A stretch of DNA of 64,000 bases from an uncultured Lachnospiraceae bacterium (GTDB lineage Bacteria > Bacillota > Clostridia > Lachnospirales > Lachnospiraceae): contig CASWRE010000001.1 in NCBI GenBank assembly GCA_949471785.1, forward strand, positions 124,001-188,000. The letters are read 5' to 3'. The notes beneath the pieces were generated by a model that was given only the letters and a program-made list of their open reading frames with translations, ran no database searches and was not told the DNA's origin. The first letter of the stretch is position 1. Each line of letters starts with the position of its first letter. Made by a program: the position numbers and the translations under genes. Of this stretch, positions 53,362 through 62,232 are shown piece after piece.

Positions 53362-54813
53362 TCATTGCCGCCCCTTCGGAAACGCTGAGAGCATAGGCGT
53401 CTCCGCCGATCCCTTAAGTACCCGCCGCTCATAATTCTCCGTAATGGCCGTCACTGTTCCGGAAAGGGCCAAAAGGCCGATGAGGTTGGGCAAGGCCATG
53501 AGGCCGTTCAGGGTATCCGCAATCTCCCATGACAGGTTTTCACTCATTAGGGCTCCCGCACACACCGCGGCAATAAAGGCAAGCAGATATACTTCCACCG
53601 CCTCCCGTCCAAAAAGGTACTCGCAGGCGATCGCCCCATAGTGGCTCCAGCCCAATATGGTAGAAAAAGCGAACAGCATCACCGCCACTGCCACAAAACA
53701 GGCGCCAAAGCGGCCGAAGGACAGGCCGAAAGCGGCGCTGACCAAAGAGGCCGACCGCAGCCCCCCGGCGATGGCTCCGGTATCCAGATCGACGAGGCCC
53801 GAGGACAGAATGGCAAAGGCTGTCAGCGTACACACGGCCATGGTGTCCGCGAACACCTCAAAGATTCCCCACATTCCCTGCTGTACCGGCTCCTTCACAT
53901 TAGAGCTGGCATGGACCATAACGGAGGAACCAAGGCCCGCCTCATTGGAAAATACGCCCCGCTTCATACCCATGACGACGGCCTTTCGCATCCCCGCCCC
54001 CAGGAGCCCGCCCCCAGCGGCCCTGAGACCGAAGGCTCCGCGAAAAATGGACGTGAAAATTTCTCCGGCCATATGGATATTCAGCAGAAAGATCATGGCC
54101 GTACCCGCCATGTAAACCACCACCATAAAGGGGACGAGCTTTTCCGTCACCGCCGCGATGCGTTTCAGCCCCCCCAGGATCACCAGACCGGCCAAAGCCA
54201 TCAGAACCGTACCGGTTAAGTAAGGCGGAATGCCGAAACCGGAAGACAGATTCGCCGCGATGGCATTGGCCTGGGTCATATTGCCGATGCCAAAGGAAGC
54301 CATAAAGCAAAACAGCGCAAACAGACCGGCCAGAATTCTGCCGATCTGTCTGCACCCTCTCTTTGCGCCGAGCCCGTCCCGCAGGTAGTACATGGCGCCC
54401 CCTGCCCATTCCCCTTTCTCATTCTTACGCCGATAGTAGATCCCCAACACATTCTCGGCGTATTCCGTCATCATACTGAAAAACGCGATCACCCACATCC
54501 AGAACACGGCTCCCGGCCCGCCCGCGGTGACGGCTCCCGCCACGCCGACAATATTCCCTGTGCCCACCGTGGAAGCCAGCGCCGTACACAGGGACTGGAA
54601 CTGGGATATGGAGCTGTCCTTTGTATGCTCCGTCACCCCGGCGTCCGAAAAAATACTGCCTGCCGTCCGGCTCCACCAGTGCCCCAGGCGGGTGATCTGG
54701 AAAAATCCCGTCCGCACGGTCATCCACACCCCCGTCGCCGTCAGCAGAACCAGCATGGGCAGCCCCCAGACCACCCCGTTTATCATTTCGTTGCACCGTT
54801 CGATCATTTCCAT
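53362..54813 (-). CDS. Sodium:alanine symporter (AGCS family)
   Basis: 483 residues, about 10-11 TM segments. Family blocks: LCTALASTVGTGNIVGVAGA, GGPGAVFWMWV, MTEYAENVLG, GGAMYYLRDGLG, GMKRGVFSNEAGLGS and FGREAVEVYL. It imports alanine or glycine with sodium in the inner membrane. It has no operon partner; terminator copy B follows. The 267-base upstream gap shows no recognisable glycine riboswitch. Confidence 0.95.
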   Translation of the reverse strand: MEMIERCNEMINGVVWGLPMLVLLTATGVWMTVRTGFFQITRLGHWWSRTAGSIFSDAGVTEHTKDSSISQFQSLCTALASTVGTGNIVGVAGAVTAGGPGAVFWMWVIAFFSMMTEYAENVLGIYYRRKNEKGEWAGGAMYYLRDGLGAKRGCRQIGRILAGLFALFCFMASFGIGNMTQANAIAANLSSGFGIPPYLTGTVLMALAGLVILGGLKRIAAVTEKLVPFMVVVYMAGTAMIFLLNIHMAGEIFTSIFRGAFGLRAAGGGLLGAGMRKAVVMGMKRGVFSNEAGLGSSVMVHASSNVKEPVQQGMWGIFEVFADTMAVCTLTAFAILSSGLVDLDTGAIAGGLRSASLVSAAFGLSFGRFGACFVAVAVMLFAFSTILGWSHYGAIACEYLFGREAVEVYLLAFIAAVCAGALMSENLSWEIADTLNGLMALPNLIGLLALSGTVTAITENYERRVLKGSAETPMLSAFPKGRQ

Positions 54814-55035
54814 GGGCCGCCGCCTTTTTACTCTTATTTACGGACGGCATGCCGTCGCGTGCCTCCGCTTTACAGTGTATTTTCCCTGCGGCAGAGAAAT
54901 GACAGACACGGGGATCTTTTTCATCATCCAAAAAGCGCAAATAAAAAAGGGTAAAGCCTTTATTCCTTACTCCAGCAGCATCCCCCGTACCCGCAGCGAA
55001 GGCTGACGCCATACACGGAGACAAGCGGACTCTTT

Positions 55036-55070
55036 GTTACTTTTCACGGCCTGGGGCCGCTCAAAGTAAC
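55036..55070. terminator. Hairpin after DUF4250 gene
   Basis: GTTACTTT and AAAGTAAC enclose CACGGCC/GGCCGCT-type pairing just past the DUF4250 stop; no T-run on the minus strand. Confidence 0.4.
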
Positions 55071-55080
55071 GATTCTTTCT

Positions 55081-55254
55081 TCACACAAATTTATTCAGTT
55101 CCGGATCATACATATAGTCAATAGACGCCAGTATCCGGCAAAGAGCCACTTCATCCACGTCCAGGCTCTTGCATAATTCCGTCAAGTCCCCATAGTTATC
55201 ACGAAGCTGGGTATTGATATAACTCAACAACATCATGGGATCTCCGGGCAGCAT
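55081..55254 (-). CDS. DUF4250-type small protein
   Basis: 57 residues: MLPGDPMMLLSYINTQLRD, then LTELCKSLDVDEVALCRILA and a YDPELNKFV end. This is the compact helical DUF4250 pattern seen in many Clostridia, function unknown. GGGAGG precedes the ATG by about 7 bases. It begins 24 bases downstream of the PucR-type regulator gene on the same strand and is probably co-transcribed with it. Confidence 0.8.
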   Translation of the reverse strand: MLPGDPMMLLSYINTQLRDNYGDLTELCKSLDVDEVALCRILASIDYMYDPELNKFV

Positions 55255-55278
55255 AAGCGTACCTCCCTTTCCAAAAAA

Positions 55279-56832
55279 TTATTCCGTTTCATCCATAATC
55301 CGAAAAACGATCAGCAATTCCAGGCGCACATCGGGCTGGTCCAGTTTCAATCCGGAAATCTCCTGAATCCGTTTCAACTGGTAAAGAAATGTGGCGCGCT
55401 GCATGTAGAGAACCCGTATGGTATCCGCGATACGCATATTTTGCCGGAGGTAGATCTTCAGCGCATGGGTCAGCCTCTGATGCTTTCTTTCATCATAATC
55501 CATCAGACGCCGCAGGCCAGACGGAATCAGCGACTGCGTACACCGGCCGTCCCGGCCCTTTTCCAGCAGGCGCGCAAGGGCGTAATCTTCATAATAATAA
55601 CACCAGAACATCGGGTTCTTCCGATTGCCAATCCAGACGGCGGTAACGGCCTGCTGGTAATAATCGCCGGCCAGCTCCACCGAACGGAATTCCCGGCTGA
55701 CCCCGGCTTTCAGCATCCCCTCCCTGAGAATATACACCAGACGCTGCAGAATGTCCATCCTGGGGAACGAGTTCCTGGACAGGTTCACCAGAAGGATGAT
55801 CTGATCATCCCTGACCAGGGCGGCGCTCTCCTGCAGGGTCTTTTCTAGCCGCAGGGCCAGAGGAATCGTCCCCCGTATCCGCTGGTCATACCGGCTGGCA
55901 AAAACGACAACGCACAGATACCGGTCATCCCGCCGCCATCCCATATCCGTCAAAGCTATTTCCAGATGCTCCCGCTTTGCTTTCTGCCCCTCCATGAGCT
56001 GCTGCAGGCATTCGTCCAAATAGCGGGGATGATTGTTAAAATGCATCTCTTTCTTATTCATCATATATAAAACATAGTCCGCCAGATAAAGGAGCAGGGC
56101 ATAATCGCTCTGCCTTAAGGGCCGGTCGGTTTCCAACGCCATCAGCCGGGCAATATAAATCCCGCCCTCGCGCAGATTATGGCAGAGAATACGGTATCCC
56201 CACCGGTTTGCCGAAAAAATGAAAGGCTCCACAGCATCAATCGTCTCATTATATTCCTTATCTATTTTCAGTTCCTGTATTTCCTCATCCGGCAAAAACA
56301 TATTCAGCTCATGTTCAAAATAGATCCTCTCTTTCAGGGCCTTTTTCCGCTCGCTGTAGAAAATCAGCCGCATGTTTTCAGAATACAGGGATATGGGATT
56401 ATACAGATAGGGCAGCAGGGCGTTTCCGAACAGATTCAGCGGGGCGTCCTCCCGGATTAGCCCGTTCATCTTCTGCTCCAGCTCTTCAAACTCCTGGAAA
56501 ACCCCGCGGACGGCTTCATAAAGTTCCGTCATATCCACACTGCCGTCCACGAAGATCACATCCGGCGTCGTTTGGGAAACCGCCTTCTCCGGCATGGGGG
56601 AATCCGCTCCTCCCGCCGTGTGCGGGCACAGAAAGCAGCCTGTTTCAACGTTTCGCAAGGCCGTCTCCAGTTCTTTGCTCTGTACCAGGGTCGCATAGGA
56701 CGGCTCCGGCCTTCTTCCCTCCCGAAAAAAGGCGATTCCCCGCAAGGGCCGCTGCAGATTGCTGCTCGTAAGATAAGATTTCCGAACCGGTATCTTCAGA
56801 TAATCCAGAAGGATATAGCTGTTGATATTCAT
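55279..56832 (-). CDS. PucR/CdaR-type transcriptional regulator
   Basis: 517 residues. The C-terminal PucR HTH region reads LTHALKIYLRQNMRIADTIR then LYMQRATFLYQLKRIQEISGL, the HTH_30 pattern. The central part (about 130-400) is a sensor/GGDEF-like linker region without catalytic motifs. The N-terminal 50 residues resemble the PucR purine-catabolism-type domain only loosely. Such proteins sense metabolites and control adjacent catabolic operons. It diverges from the antiporter - URO-D - MFS operon across a 236-base AT-rich region, which makes that operon the likely target. Confidence 0.85.
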   Translation of the reverse strand: MNINSYILLDYLKIPVRKSYLTSSNLQRPLRGIAFFREGRRPEPSYATLVQSKELETALRNVETGCFLCPHTAGGADSPMPEKAVSQTTPDVIFVDGSVDMTELYEAVRGVFQEFEELEQKMNGLIREDAPLNLFGNALLPYLYNPISLYSENMRLIFYSERKKALKERIYFEHELNMFLPDEEIQELKIDKEYNETIDAVEPFIFSANRWGYRILCHNLREGGIYIARLMALETDRPLRQSDYALLLYLADYVLYMMNKKEMHFNNHPRYLDECLQQLMEGQKAKREHLEIALTDMGWRRDDRYLCVVVFASRYDQRIRGTIPLALRLEKTLQESAALVRDDQIILLVNLSRNSFPRMDILQRLVYILREGMLKAGVSREFRSVELAGDYYQQAVTAVWIGNRKNPMFWCYYYEDYALARLLEKGRDGRCTQSLIPSGLRRLMDYDERKHQRLTHALKIYLRQNMRIADTIRVLYMQRATFLYQLKRIQEISGLKLDQPDVRLELLIVFRIMDETE

Positions 56833-57068
56833 GAGACGCCCCCATTTATATATTTTGTATGAATCATATTAGTAAAAAACACGCATTTTGTAAATAGTTT
56901 TTTTATATTTTCCTGTGCTATCTTATTATCAGCAAAATTTTACCGACATTTTTGCAAATTTTTCCTGAGTTTTTGCTTTGTATATCGTCTATTTTGCCAT
57001 CCGCTTTTCTGAATGGCCTTGCTCTGGCTGACTATATATTTTATATAAAAAGAAAGGGGTGTCAAACC

Positions 57069-58487
57069 ATGCCCGCAAAAGGAATCATCTCCGGCCTTCC
57101 CATTATCGTGCTGATTGTCCTTGTCATGATGACAAGACGTATGACCGAATCCATGTTTATCGCCTCTTTGCTGGCCGCTATTCTGGCCTACGGCCCGGCG
57201 TTCCTGACCGGCTATATCGAGATGCTGTACGCCGCTCTGGGAAACGAATCTTTCCAGCTTCTGCTTCTGGTGGCGGGCGCTTTCGGCGGTATGATCGCCC
57301 TTCTGGAAAAAAGCGGCGCCATGTTCGGTTTCCGGAAAATGATGGTGCGTTTCTGCACCGGCCCCGAAAAGACCATGGCGACGGCCTGGGTACTGGGCGT
57401 CATCATCTTCATCGACGATTATCTGAACGCGCTGGCGGTATCCGTATCCATGAAAGATCTGACCGATCATCACCGCATTCCCCGGGAGCATCTGGCCTAC
57501 ACCATAGGCAGCACCGGCGCCTGTGTCTGCGTGCTGATTCCCATATCCAGCTGGGCCGCTTTCGCCATCGGTTCCCTGGCAGACTACGGCCTGACCGCAA
57601 AAACCTATTATCAAGCCATCCCCTATATGTTCTATCCCTTCTGCGCCCTGGCCCTGTCTCTGCTTCTGGCCCTCCGGAAATTTCCGCTGCTGGGCGGCAT
57701 GAAAAAAGCCTATGGACAGGTCGAAAAAAACGGGACAGCCGGGAACGCAGCAGATACATCTGCCGGCGACAGCGGACTGCAGAACTATACGGCGGCCGCC
57801 TGTAACGCCGCCTCAAAAAGCGCTCCCGGAGACGTTCCGCAGGAGCCCGCCGTTTCCCCGGAAACTTCCGCCAATGCCTGGAACTTCCTGATCCCCGTCT
57901 TCTGTCTGTTCGGGGGCGTCCTTCTTTTTGACAACAATATTGTCGTGGGAATCCTGCTGGCTCTTACGGCTATGTTCCTGCTGTACTGCGTCAGGGACAA
58001 AATGAAAATCACCGTCTTTACGGACTGTTTCACAGGCGGCATCGCCGATATGGTTCCCCTTTTATTCACGATTATGATGGGATTTGCCATGCAGGACGCG
58101 GTGGCCCGGATGGGATTCAACGACTTTATCCTGGCCCTCTGTTCCCGGACGCTGCGCCCGGAAATCCTTCCCGCCGCCGCGTTCATCCTGGTGGGCCTGG
58201 CCGCCTTTTTCGCCGCATCCTTCTGGATGCTGATCATCATTACTTTCCCGATCTTCATCCCCCTGGCCCAGACTATGGGGATTGATCCCGCCCTGGTCAT
58301 CGCCGCCGTGATGTCCGGCGTCGCTTTCGGGAGTCAGACATGCATCTATTCTGACGCCATGTTCATGGTGGCCTCGGGCACCGGCGTTTCCAACGACGAC
58401 CAGCTCCGCACCATGGCTCCCTACATAGCCATAGGCGCCCTGGCCGCTTCCGCACTGTTTCTGCTTGCAGGCTTCCTGCAATCATAA
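57069..58487 (+). CDS. NhaC-family Na+/H+ antiporter-like transporter
   Basis: 472 residues from the ATG at 57069 (MPAKGIISGL) with GGGGTG 7 bases upstream. About 11-12 TM segments. The family segment WVLGVIIFIDDYLNALAVSV with its paired Asp and CVLIPISSWAAFAIG are conserved; a polar loop (about 218-278, Ala/Asp/Ser-rich) splits the halves. NhaC-like proteins exchange sodium or metabolites, and several serve as substrate/product antiporters in catabolic loci. First gene of an operon with the URO-D-like protein and MFS transporter, opposite the PucR-type regulator. Confidence 0.88.
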   Translation: MPAKGIISGLPIIVLIVLVMMTRRMTESMFIASLLAAILAYGPAFLTGYIEMLYAALGNESFQLLLLVAGAFGGMIALLEKSGAMFGFRKMMVRFCTGPEKTMATAWVLGVIIFIDDYLNALAVSVSMKDLTDHHRIPREHLAYTIGSTGACVCVLIPISSWAAFAIGSLADYGLTAKTYYQAIPYMFYPFCALALSLLLALRKFPLLGGMKKAYGQVEKNGTAGNAADTSAGDSGLQNYTAAACNAASKSAPGDVPQEPAVSPETSANAWNFLIPVFCLFGGVLLFDNNIVVGILLALTAMFLLYCVRDKMKITVFTDCFTGGIADMVPLLFTIMMGFAMQDAVARMGFNDFILALCSRTLRPEILPAAAFILVGLAAFFAASFWMLIIITFPIFIPLAQTMGIDPALVIAAVMSGVAFGSQTCIYSDAMFMVASGTGVSNDDQLRTMAPYIAIGALAASALFLLAGFLQS

Positions 58488-58630
58488 TACACGCGGCATC
58501 GCTCCTGCATCCCTGCCCACAGGGAAATGCCGGCGGCCGCCAAAAACATCATGCGCCCCGTCGTCTCTCCCGCTTTTACGGATGCGGAAACACTTCCGGG
58601 CGCAAGCAACCCATAAAGGAGGAAACAATC

Positions 58631-59623
58631 ATGCTGACAAAAAGACAAAATCTGCTGGAGACGATCCGGGGCGGTAGCCCTGACCGCTTCGTAAACCAAT
58701 TCGAGTATATGGATATCGTCTACTCCCACCCCTTTGACCTGCAAGATCCCTATCCCGCATACGGCCAGCACAACGTAACCAATTCCTGGGGCGTCACCCT
58801 GTCCTGGCCGGAGGGCACGCCGGGGGGATTCCCGGTGCATACCCCCGAAAAAATCGTATGCAAAGATATCGAGGAATGGAAAAAATATGTAAAAGCGCCG
58901 GCCATGGCCTTCACGGAAGAACAATGGGAGACCGCCATTAAGGACGCCGAGGCCATCGACCGCAGGGAAAAATTTGTCACCGCCTTTATGGCCCCCGGCA
59001 TTTTCGAGCGGTGCCACTACCTGATGAAAATCGAGGAATGCATGACGGCTTTCTACACCAACCCCGATGAAATGAAAGACATGATCAAATACATCGCCGA
59101 GTGGGAACTCACATGGGCCGACCAGATGTGCGCCCACGTACATCCCGACTGCCTGTTCCACCACGACGACTGGGGAACGCAGATTTCCACCTTCATCTCA
59201 CCGGATATGTTTGCGGAATTTTATCTGGATATTTATAAAGAGGTCTACGGCTTCTACAAAGACCACGGCGTAGAGGTCATCGTCCACCATTCCGATTCCT
59301 ACGCGGAGACTCTGGTCCCCTATATGATCGAGATGGGCATTGATATCTGGCAGGGCGTAATGACCACCAATAATATCCCGGAAATGATAAAGAAATACGG
59401 CGACAAAATTACCTTCCAGGGCGGCATCAATTCCGCTTCCGTAGATCATCCGGGCTGGACAAAAGAAGAAGCCGCCAGAGAAGTCCGGCGGGCCTGTACG
59501 GAATACGGCAAAAAAGCCTTCATTCCCAATCTGTCCCAGGGCGGGGATTTCTCCACCTTCGAGGGGGTCTATGAGGCCGTTTCCGAGGAAATTGACAAGA
59601 TGAGCAAAGAAATGTTTGCGTAA
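58631..59623 (+). CDS. Uroporphyrinogen decarboxylase (URO-D) family protein, Zn-ligand Cys absent
   Basis: 330 residues. The URO-D/MtaA-like barrel starts LTKRQNLLETIRGGSPDRF. The usual zinc/corrinoid-methyltransferase HxC...C ligands are replaced: where HSCG is expected it reads HHSDSYAE, and the C-terminal Cys block reads NLSQGGDF. It is therefore neither a classical HemE (no heme genes here) nor an obvious MtaA/CmuA methyltransferase. URO-D-like enzymes are common in anaerobic demethylation and related catabolic loci. AAAGGAGG before the ATG. Substrate unknown; flanked by two transporters. Confidence 0.8.
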   Translation: MLTKRQNLLETIRGGSPDRFVNQFEYMDIVYSHPFDLQDPYPAYGQHNVTNSWGVTLSWPEGTPGGFPVHTPEKIVCKDIEEWKKYVKAPAMAFTEEQWETAIKDAEAIDRREKFVTAFMAPGIFERCHYLMKIEECMTAFYTNPDEMKDMIKYIAEWELTWADQMCAHVHPDCLFHHDDWGTQISTFISPDMFAEFYLDIYKEVYGFYKDHGVEVIVHHSDSYAETLVPYMIEMGIDIWQGVMTTNNIPEMIKKYGDKITFQGGINSASVDHPGWTKEEAAREVRRACTEYGKKAFIPNLSQGGDFSTFEGVYEAVSEEIDKMSKEMFA

Positions 59624-59658
59624 CTATTTTTAAAAATATGGAAAAAGGGAGAATACAT

Positions 59659-60855
59659 ATGACAGCGAAAAAATTTGATTTTAAAACCATTATGCTGATA
59701 CTGGTACTGTTCTTAAGCAATATCGCGATCATGGGAACCACCTTCTATGCGGTGATCATGACACAGCTCTATGCCAATTATGAGGAGTGGGTCATTAACC
59801 TCACCATGTCCCTGCCCGGCCTGATCGGCATGTTTGCCTGTCTGATCTGCGGGAAGATCTGCGACAAACTGAATAAAAAATGGCTGTTTATCGCCGGGCT
59901 CGTTCTGTTCGCCCTGACCGGCACAAACCTGGGCGGCATCGCCTACAACAGCAATCTGCTGATGATCGGCGCGGCCGCTTTCAACGGCGGCATCTGTTAC
60001 GGCATGGTCAGCGTATCCGCCGTGGGCCTGATCAGCGACTGTTTTGGAGATGAAGAATTGCGGGGCACGGTCATGGGCTGGTACAACGGGGCCATGGCCC
60101 TGGTAGGAGCCGCGCTGAGCTTTGCCTACGGTATGGCCGCCACCGTGGAGTGGAAGCTGGCCTCCGCCGTAAACTGGGCGACGGCGCTGGTCGTGGTACT
60201 GGCGGTCTTCTTCGTCCCCTCCTGCCCGCCCCGGAACAATACCGACGCCGCATCCGGCACAGAGAAAGTAAAAGGGGAAAAGGGATGGGCCAACCGCCTG
60301 ATCCCCCTGGTGCTGGCTTTCTTCCTGGTAAGCTTTGCCATTATGTCCGTCATGACCTATATTGACCTGTACGTTACCGCCAATAATCTCGGCGACGCGT
60401 CCCTGACCGGCCTTTTTGGCTCCGTACAGACCATTGCTTCCTTCTTCGCCTGCACTTTCTTCGGCTTCACCTACCAGAAGCTGGGAACCCGGATATCCAT
60501 TCCCGCCTACCTGCTTCTGGCAGTCAGCGTACTGCTGATGTTCCTCTTCCCCTCCCGGGCCGTCATGCTGGTATCCAGCGCCATCATGGGCGCATCCTGG
60601 GGCACCGTGTACACTTACTGGTTCTTCCGGGCCACCGTCGTCGTTCCGGAAAATATGGTGGGCACCGCCACCGGCATCATCACCACCGCCAATTCCCTGT
60701 CCTATCTGCCCATGGCCTATGTGGTTACGGGGCTGATGGCCTTTATGAAAGTGGATAACTTCAGAAATATTTTCCCGTTCTACATTACCATTGTCGCCGT
60801 CGTATTCGTGGGCGCGATCGTGCTGAACGGCAGAGCCAAACCGGAAGAAAACTGA
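59659..60855 (+). CDS. MFS transporter
   Basis: 398 residues from the ATG at 59659 (MTAKKFDFKT), with GGGAG about 7 bases upstream. Twelve TM segments in two halves. The loop 2-3 motif is CGKICDKLNKKWLF (the MFS G-x-x-x-D-R-like position). It resembles oxalate/formate-type and aromatic-acid MFS members of anaerobes. It probably imports the substrate handled by the URO-D-like enzyme 35 bases upstream. Confidence 0.9.
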   Translation: MTAKKFDFKTIMLILVLFLSNIAIMGTTFYAVIMTQLYANYEEWVINLTMSLPGLIGMFACLICGKICDKLNKKWLFIAGLVLFALTGTNLGGIAYNSNLLMIGAAAFNGGICYGMVSVSAVGLISDCFGDEELRGTVMGWYNGAMALVGAALSFAYGMAATVEWKLASAVNWATALVVVLAVFFVPSCPPRNNTDAASGTEKVKGEKGWANRLIPLVLAFFLVSFAIMSVMTYIDLYVTANNLGDASLTGLFGSVQTIASFFACTFFGFTYQKLGTRISIPAYLLLAVSVLLMFLFPSRAVMLVSSAIMGASWGTVYTYWFFRATVVVPENMVGTATGIITTANSLSYLPMAYVVTGLMAFMKVDNFRNIFPFYITIVAVVFVGAIVLNGRAKPEEN

Positions 60856-60866
60856 CGCAAAATTTT

Positions 60867-60902
60867 ACAGGGGCCGTGATCATTACGATTCACGACCCCT
60901 GT
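60867..60902 (+). terminator. Hairpin after MFS gene
   Basis: ACAGGGG-c-CGTGA pairs with TCACG-a-CCCCTGT around TCATTACGAT; a long stable stem 11 bases past the stop but without a clear T-run. Confidence 0.5.
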
Positions 60903-60931
60903 AACGACTTGCCAGGGACTATCTTAGGGTG

Positions 60932-61075
60932 TCATTTCCCTGCTCCATTTTTAGGAGTCGGCTTGTACTGCTCATCTCCTGACTCAATGTAGAGGACAAA
61001 ATCATTAATTTCTTTTTCCGTCCATCCCGCGGCGCGCAAACCCAAAAGCAATCTCGCAACCTCTGTCATATTCAT
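60932..61075 (-). CDS. Small conserved-looking protein, 47 residues
   Basis: MNMTEVARLLLGLRAAGWTE, then KEINDFVLYIESGDEQYKPT. AAGGAAC precedes the ATG by about 8 bases. The helical pattern with GLRAAGWTEKEINDF is one I recognise from short unannotated ORFs in Lachnospiraceae, but no function is known. It is alone on the minus strand between the MFS operon and the XRE gene. Confidence 0.6.
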   Translation of the reverse strand: MNMTEVARLLLGLRAAGWTEKEINDFVLYIESGDEQYKPTPKNGAGK

Positions 61076-61320
61076 GATATCACGTTCCTTTCTGAATCCA
61101 ATATTTAATGCGCTCTAGCTTTATTGTAATGCCTGTGGATTGTTTCGTCAACTGCCATACCAAATAACGGATTTAACAATGTAACAATTCTGTCGCACAT
61201 GTACTGCTCGCTCCGTGAGCAGTAACCCGAATTATTTCTTCCCGCCGGCGTATGACTTTCTGTGTTCCGCTGATATTTCCGTTTCCCTCAGGGGATACCC
61301 GATGCATCCGGCGCTCTTTA

Positions 61321-61384
61321 TGGAAAGTGTACTTGACATTGCTAAACTTATGATGCATAATCATAATGTAAAGTATACTTTCCA
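61321..61384 (+). promoter_or_regulatory. XRE promoter flanked by an inverted-repeat operator
   Basis: TTGACA (61333-61338), 17 bases, CATAAT (61356-61361). TGGAAAGTGTACTT (61321-61334) and AAGTATACTTTCCA (61371-61384) are inverted copies with one mismatch, one overlapping the -35 and one at the transcript start. Likely autoregulatory sites of the XRE protein. Confidence 0.65.
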
Positions 61385-61401
61385 ATGCAGGAGGAGCCAT
61401 T

Positions 61402-61605
61402 TTGAAAAACCGACTGGAAGAAATACGAAAGAGCCGGGGCGTTACCCAGGAGGAGCTGGCGGCCTCCCTGGAGGTATCCCGGCAGACCATCGGCTCCCTG
61501 GAGAACGGGCGCTACAATCCCTCTATCCTGCTGGCCTTTAAGCTCGCCCGCTATTTTCAGATGTCCATTGAAGATATTTTTATCTATGAGGAGGATACGT
61601 TATGA
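61402..61605 (+). CDS. XRE/Cro-type small transcriptional regulator
   Basis: 67 residues starting at a TTG after GGAGGAG (KNRLEEIRKSRGVTQEELAA). HTH: VTQEELAASLEVSRQTIGSLENGRYNPS, then LLAFKLARYFQMSIEDIF. It is the short YozG-like type that typically controls an adjacent membrane gene. Its TGA overlaps the ATG of the membrane protein gene (ATGA). Probably represses its own promoter through the flanking repeat. Confidence 0.9.
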   Translation: MKNRLEEIRKSRGVTQEELAASLEVSRQTIGSLENGRYNPSILLAFKLARYFQMSIEDIFIYEEDTL

Positions 61606-62021
61606 ACCGGAAAAAGAAAAAAGCGCTGCTGATCACCGGACTGGCCGCAGGTCTGGTCTTTCAGTTTATCGGAATCACCTGGGCGGCGCACCTCCGGGCG
61701 GTGAGCGCTCTCTGTGTCGGCATCGGGGCCATGCTGTTTTCCTTGTCTGTCAACCGATTATACCGGCTTTCCTACGAGAAAGAATTTCCCCAGGCGGTGC
61801 GCCAGGAGCAGATCGAGCTGGCGGACGAACGCAATATCCAGATCCGCAGCCGCGCCAAGTCAAGATCCGGCGATATCAGCCGCTGGGCCGTGGCCGGTCT
61901 TGCCTGGGTGAATTTCCTTCTGTACGGGCCTCTGTGGATTACCCTTGCGCTGGCCGGCATTTTTGTGCTGGCGTATGCTGTGGAATGGTATTATACTGAT
62001 AAGTATCAAAAAGAGATGTGA
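61602..62021 (+). CDS. Small membrane protein paired with XRE regulator
   Basis: 139 residues. Basic N-terminus (NRKKKKALL), then TM pairs at about 10-45 and 95-130. Between them is a soluble segment, YEKEFPQAVRQEQIELADER, followed by SGDISRW. This is the membrane half of a common Clostridia XRE/membrane-protein pair; function unknown. ATGA overlap with the regulator. Confidence 0.75.
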   Translation: MNRKKKKALLITGLAAGLVFQFIGITWAAHLRAVSALCVGIGAMLFSLSVNRLYRLSYEKEFPQAVRQEQIELADERNIQIRSRAKSRSGDISRWAVAGLAWVNFLLYGPLWITLALAGIFVLAYAVEWYYTDKYQKEM

Positions 62022-62160
62022 GACCTGCAATTGTCGGCGAGCTATTGTTCCATTATGCGGGGAAAATCAGAACAATTCCCATGCAGATCGGCGGCAATAA
62101 ACGGGTAGCTCAGTTGATGGCCAACAAAATACTGATCCAAAATACTATAGACTGCACAGT

Positions 62161-62209
62161 AAACCTACCGTACAGTACCCATTATCGTACTGCCACGGCA
62201 GGTTTTTTC
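62161..62209. terminator. Bidirectional terminator
   Basis: AAACCT-a-CCGT-a-CAGTAC pairs with GTACTG-c-CACGG-c-AGGTTT, followed by TTTT on the plus strand; it separates the XRE pair from the convergent ABC permease. Confidence 0.75.
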
Positions 62210-62232
62210 TGATCCGCGCAGGCGATCGGCGA

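Noticed and set aside
54814-55080. Glycine riboswitch upstream of the alanine symporter
   Set aside because: None of the conserved core segments could be found.
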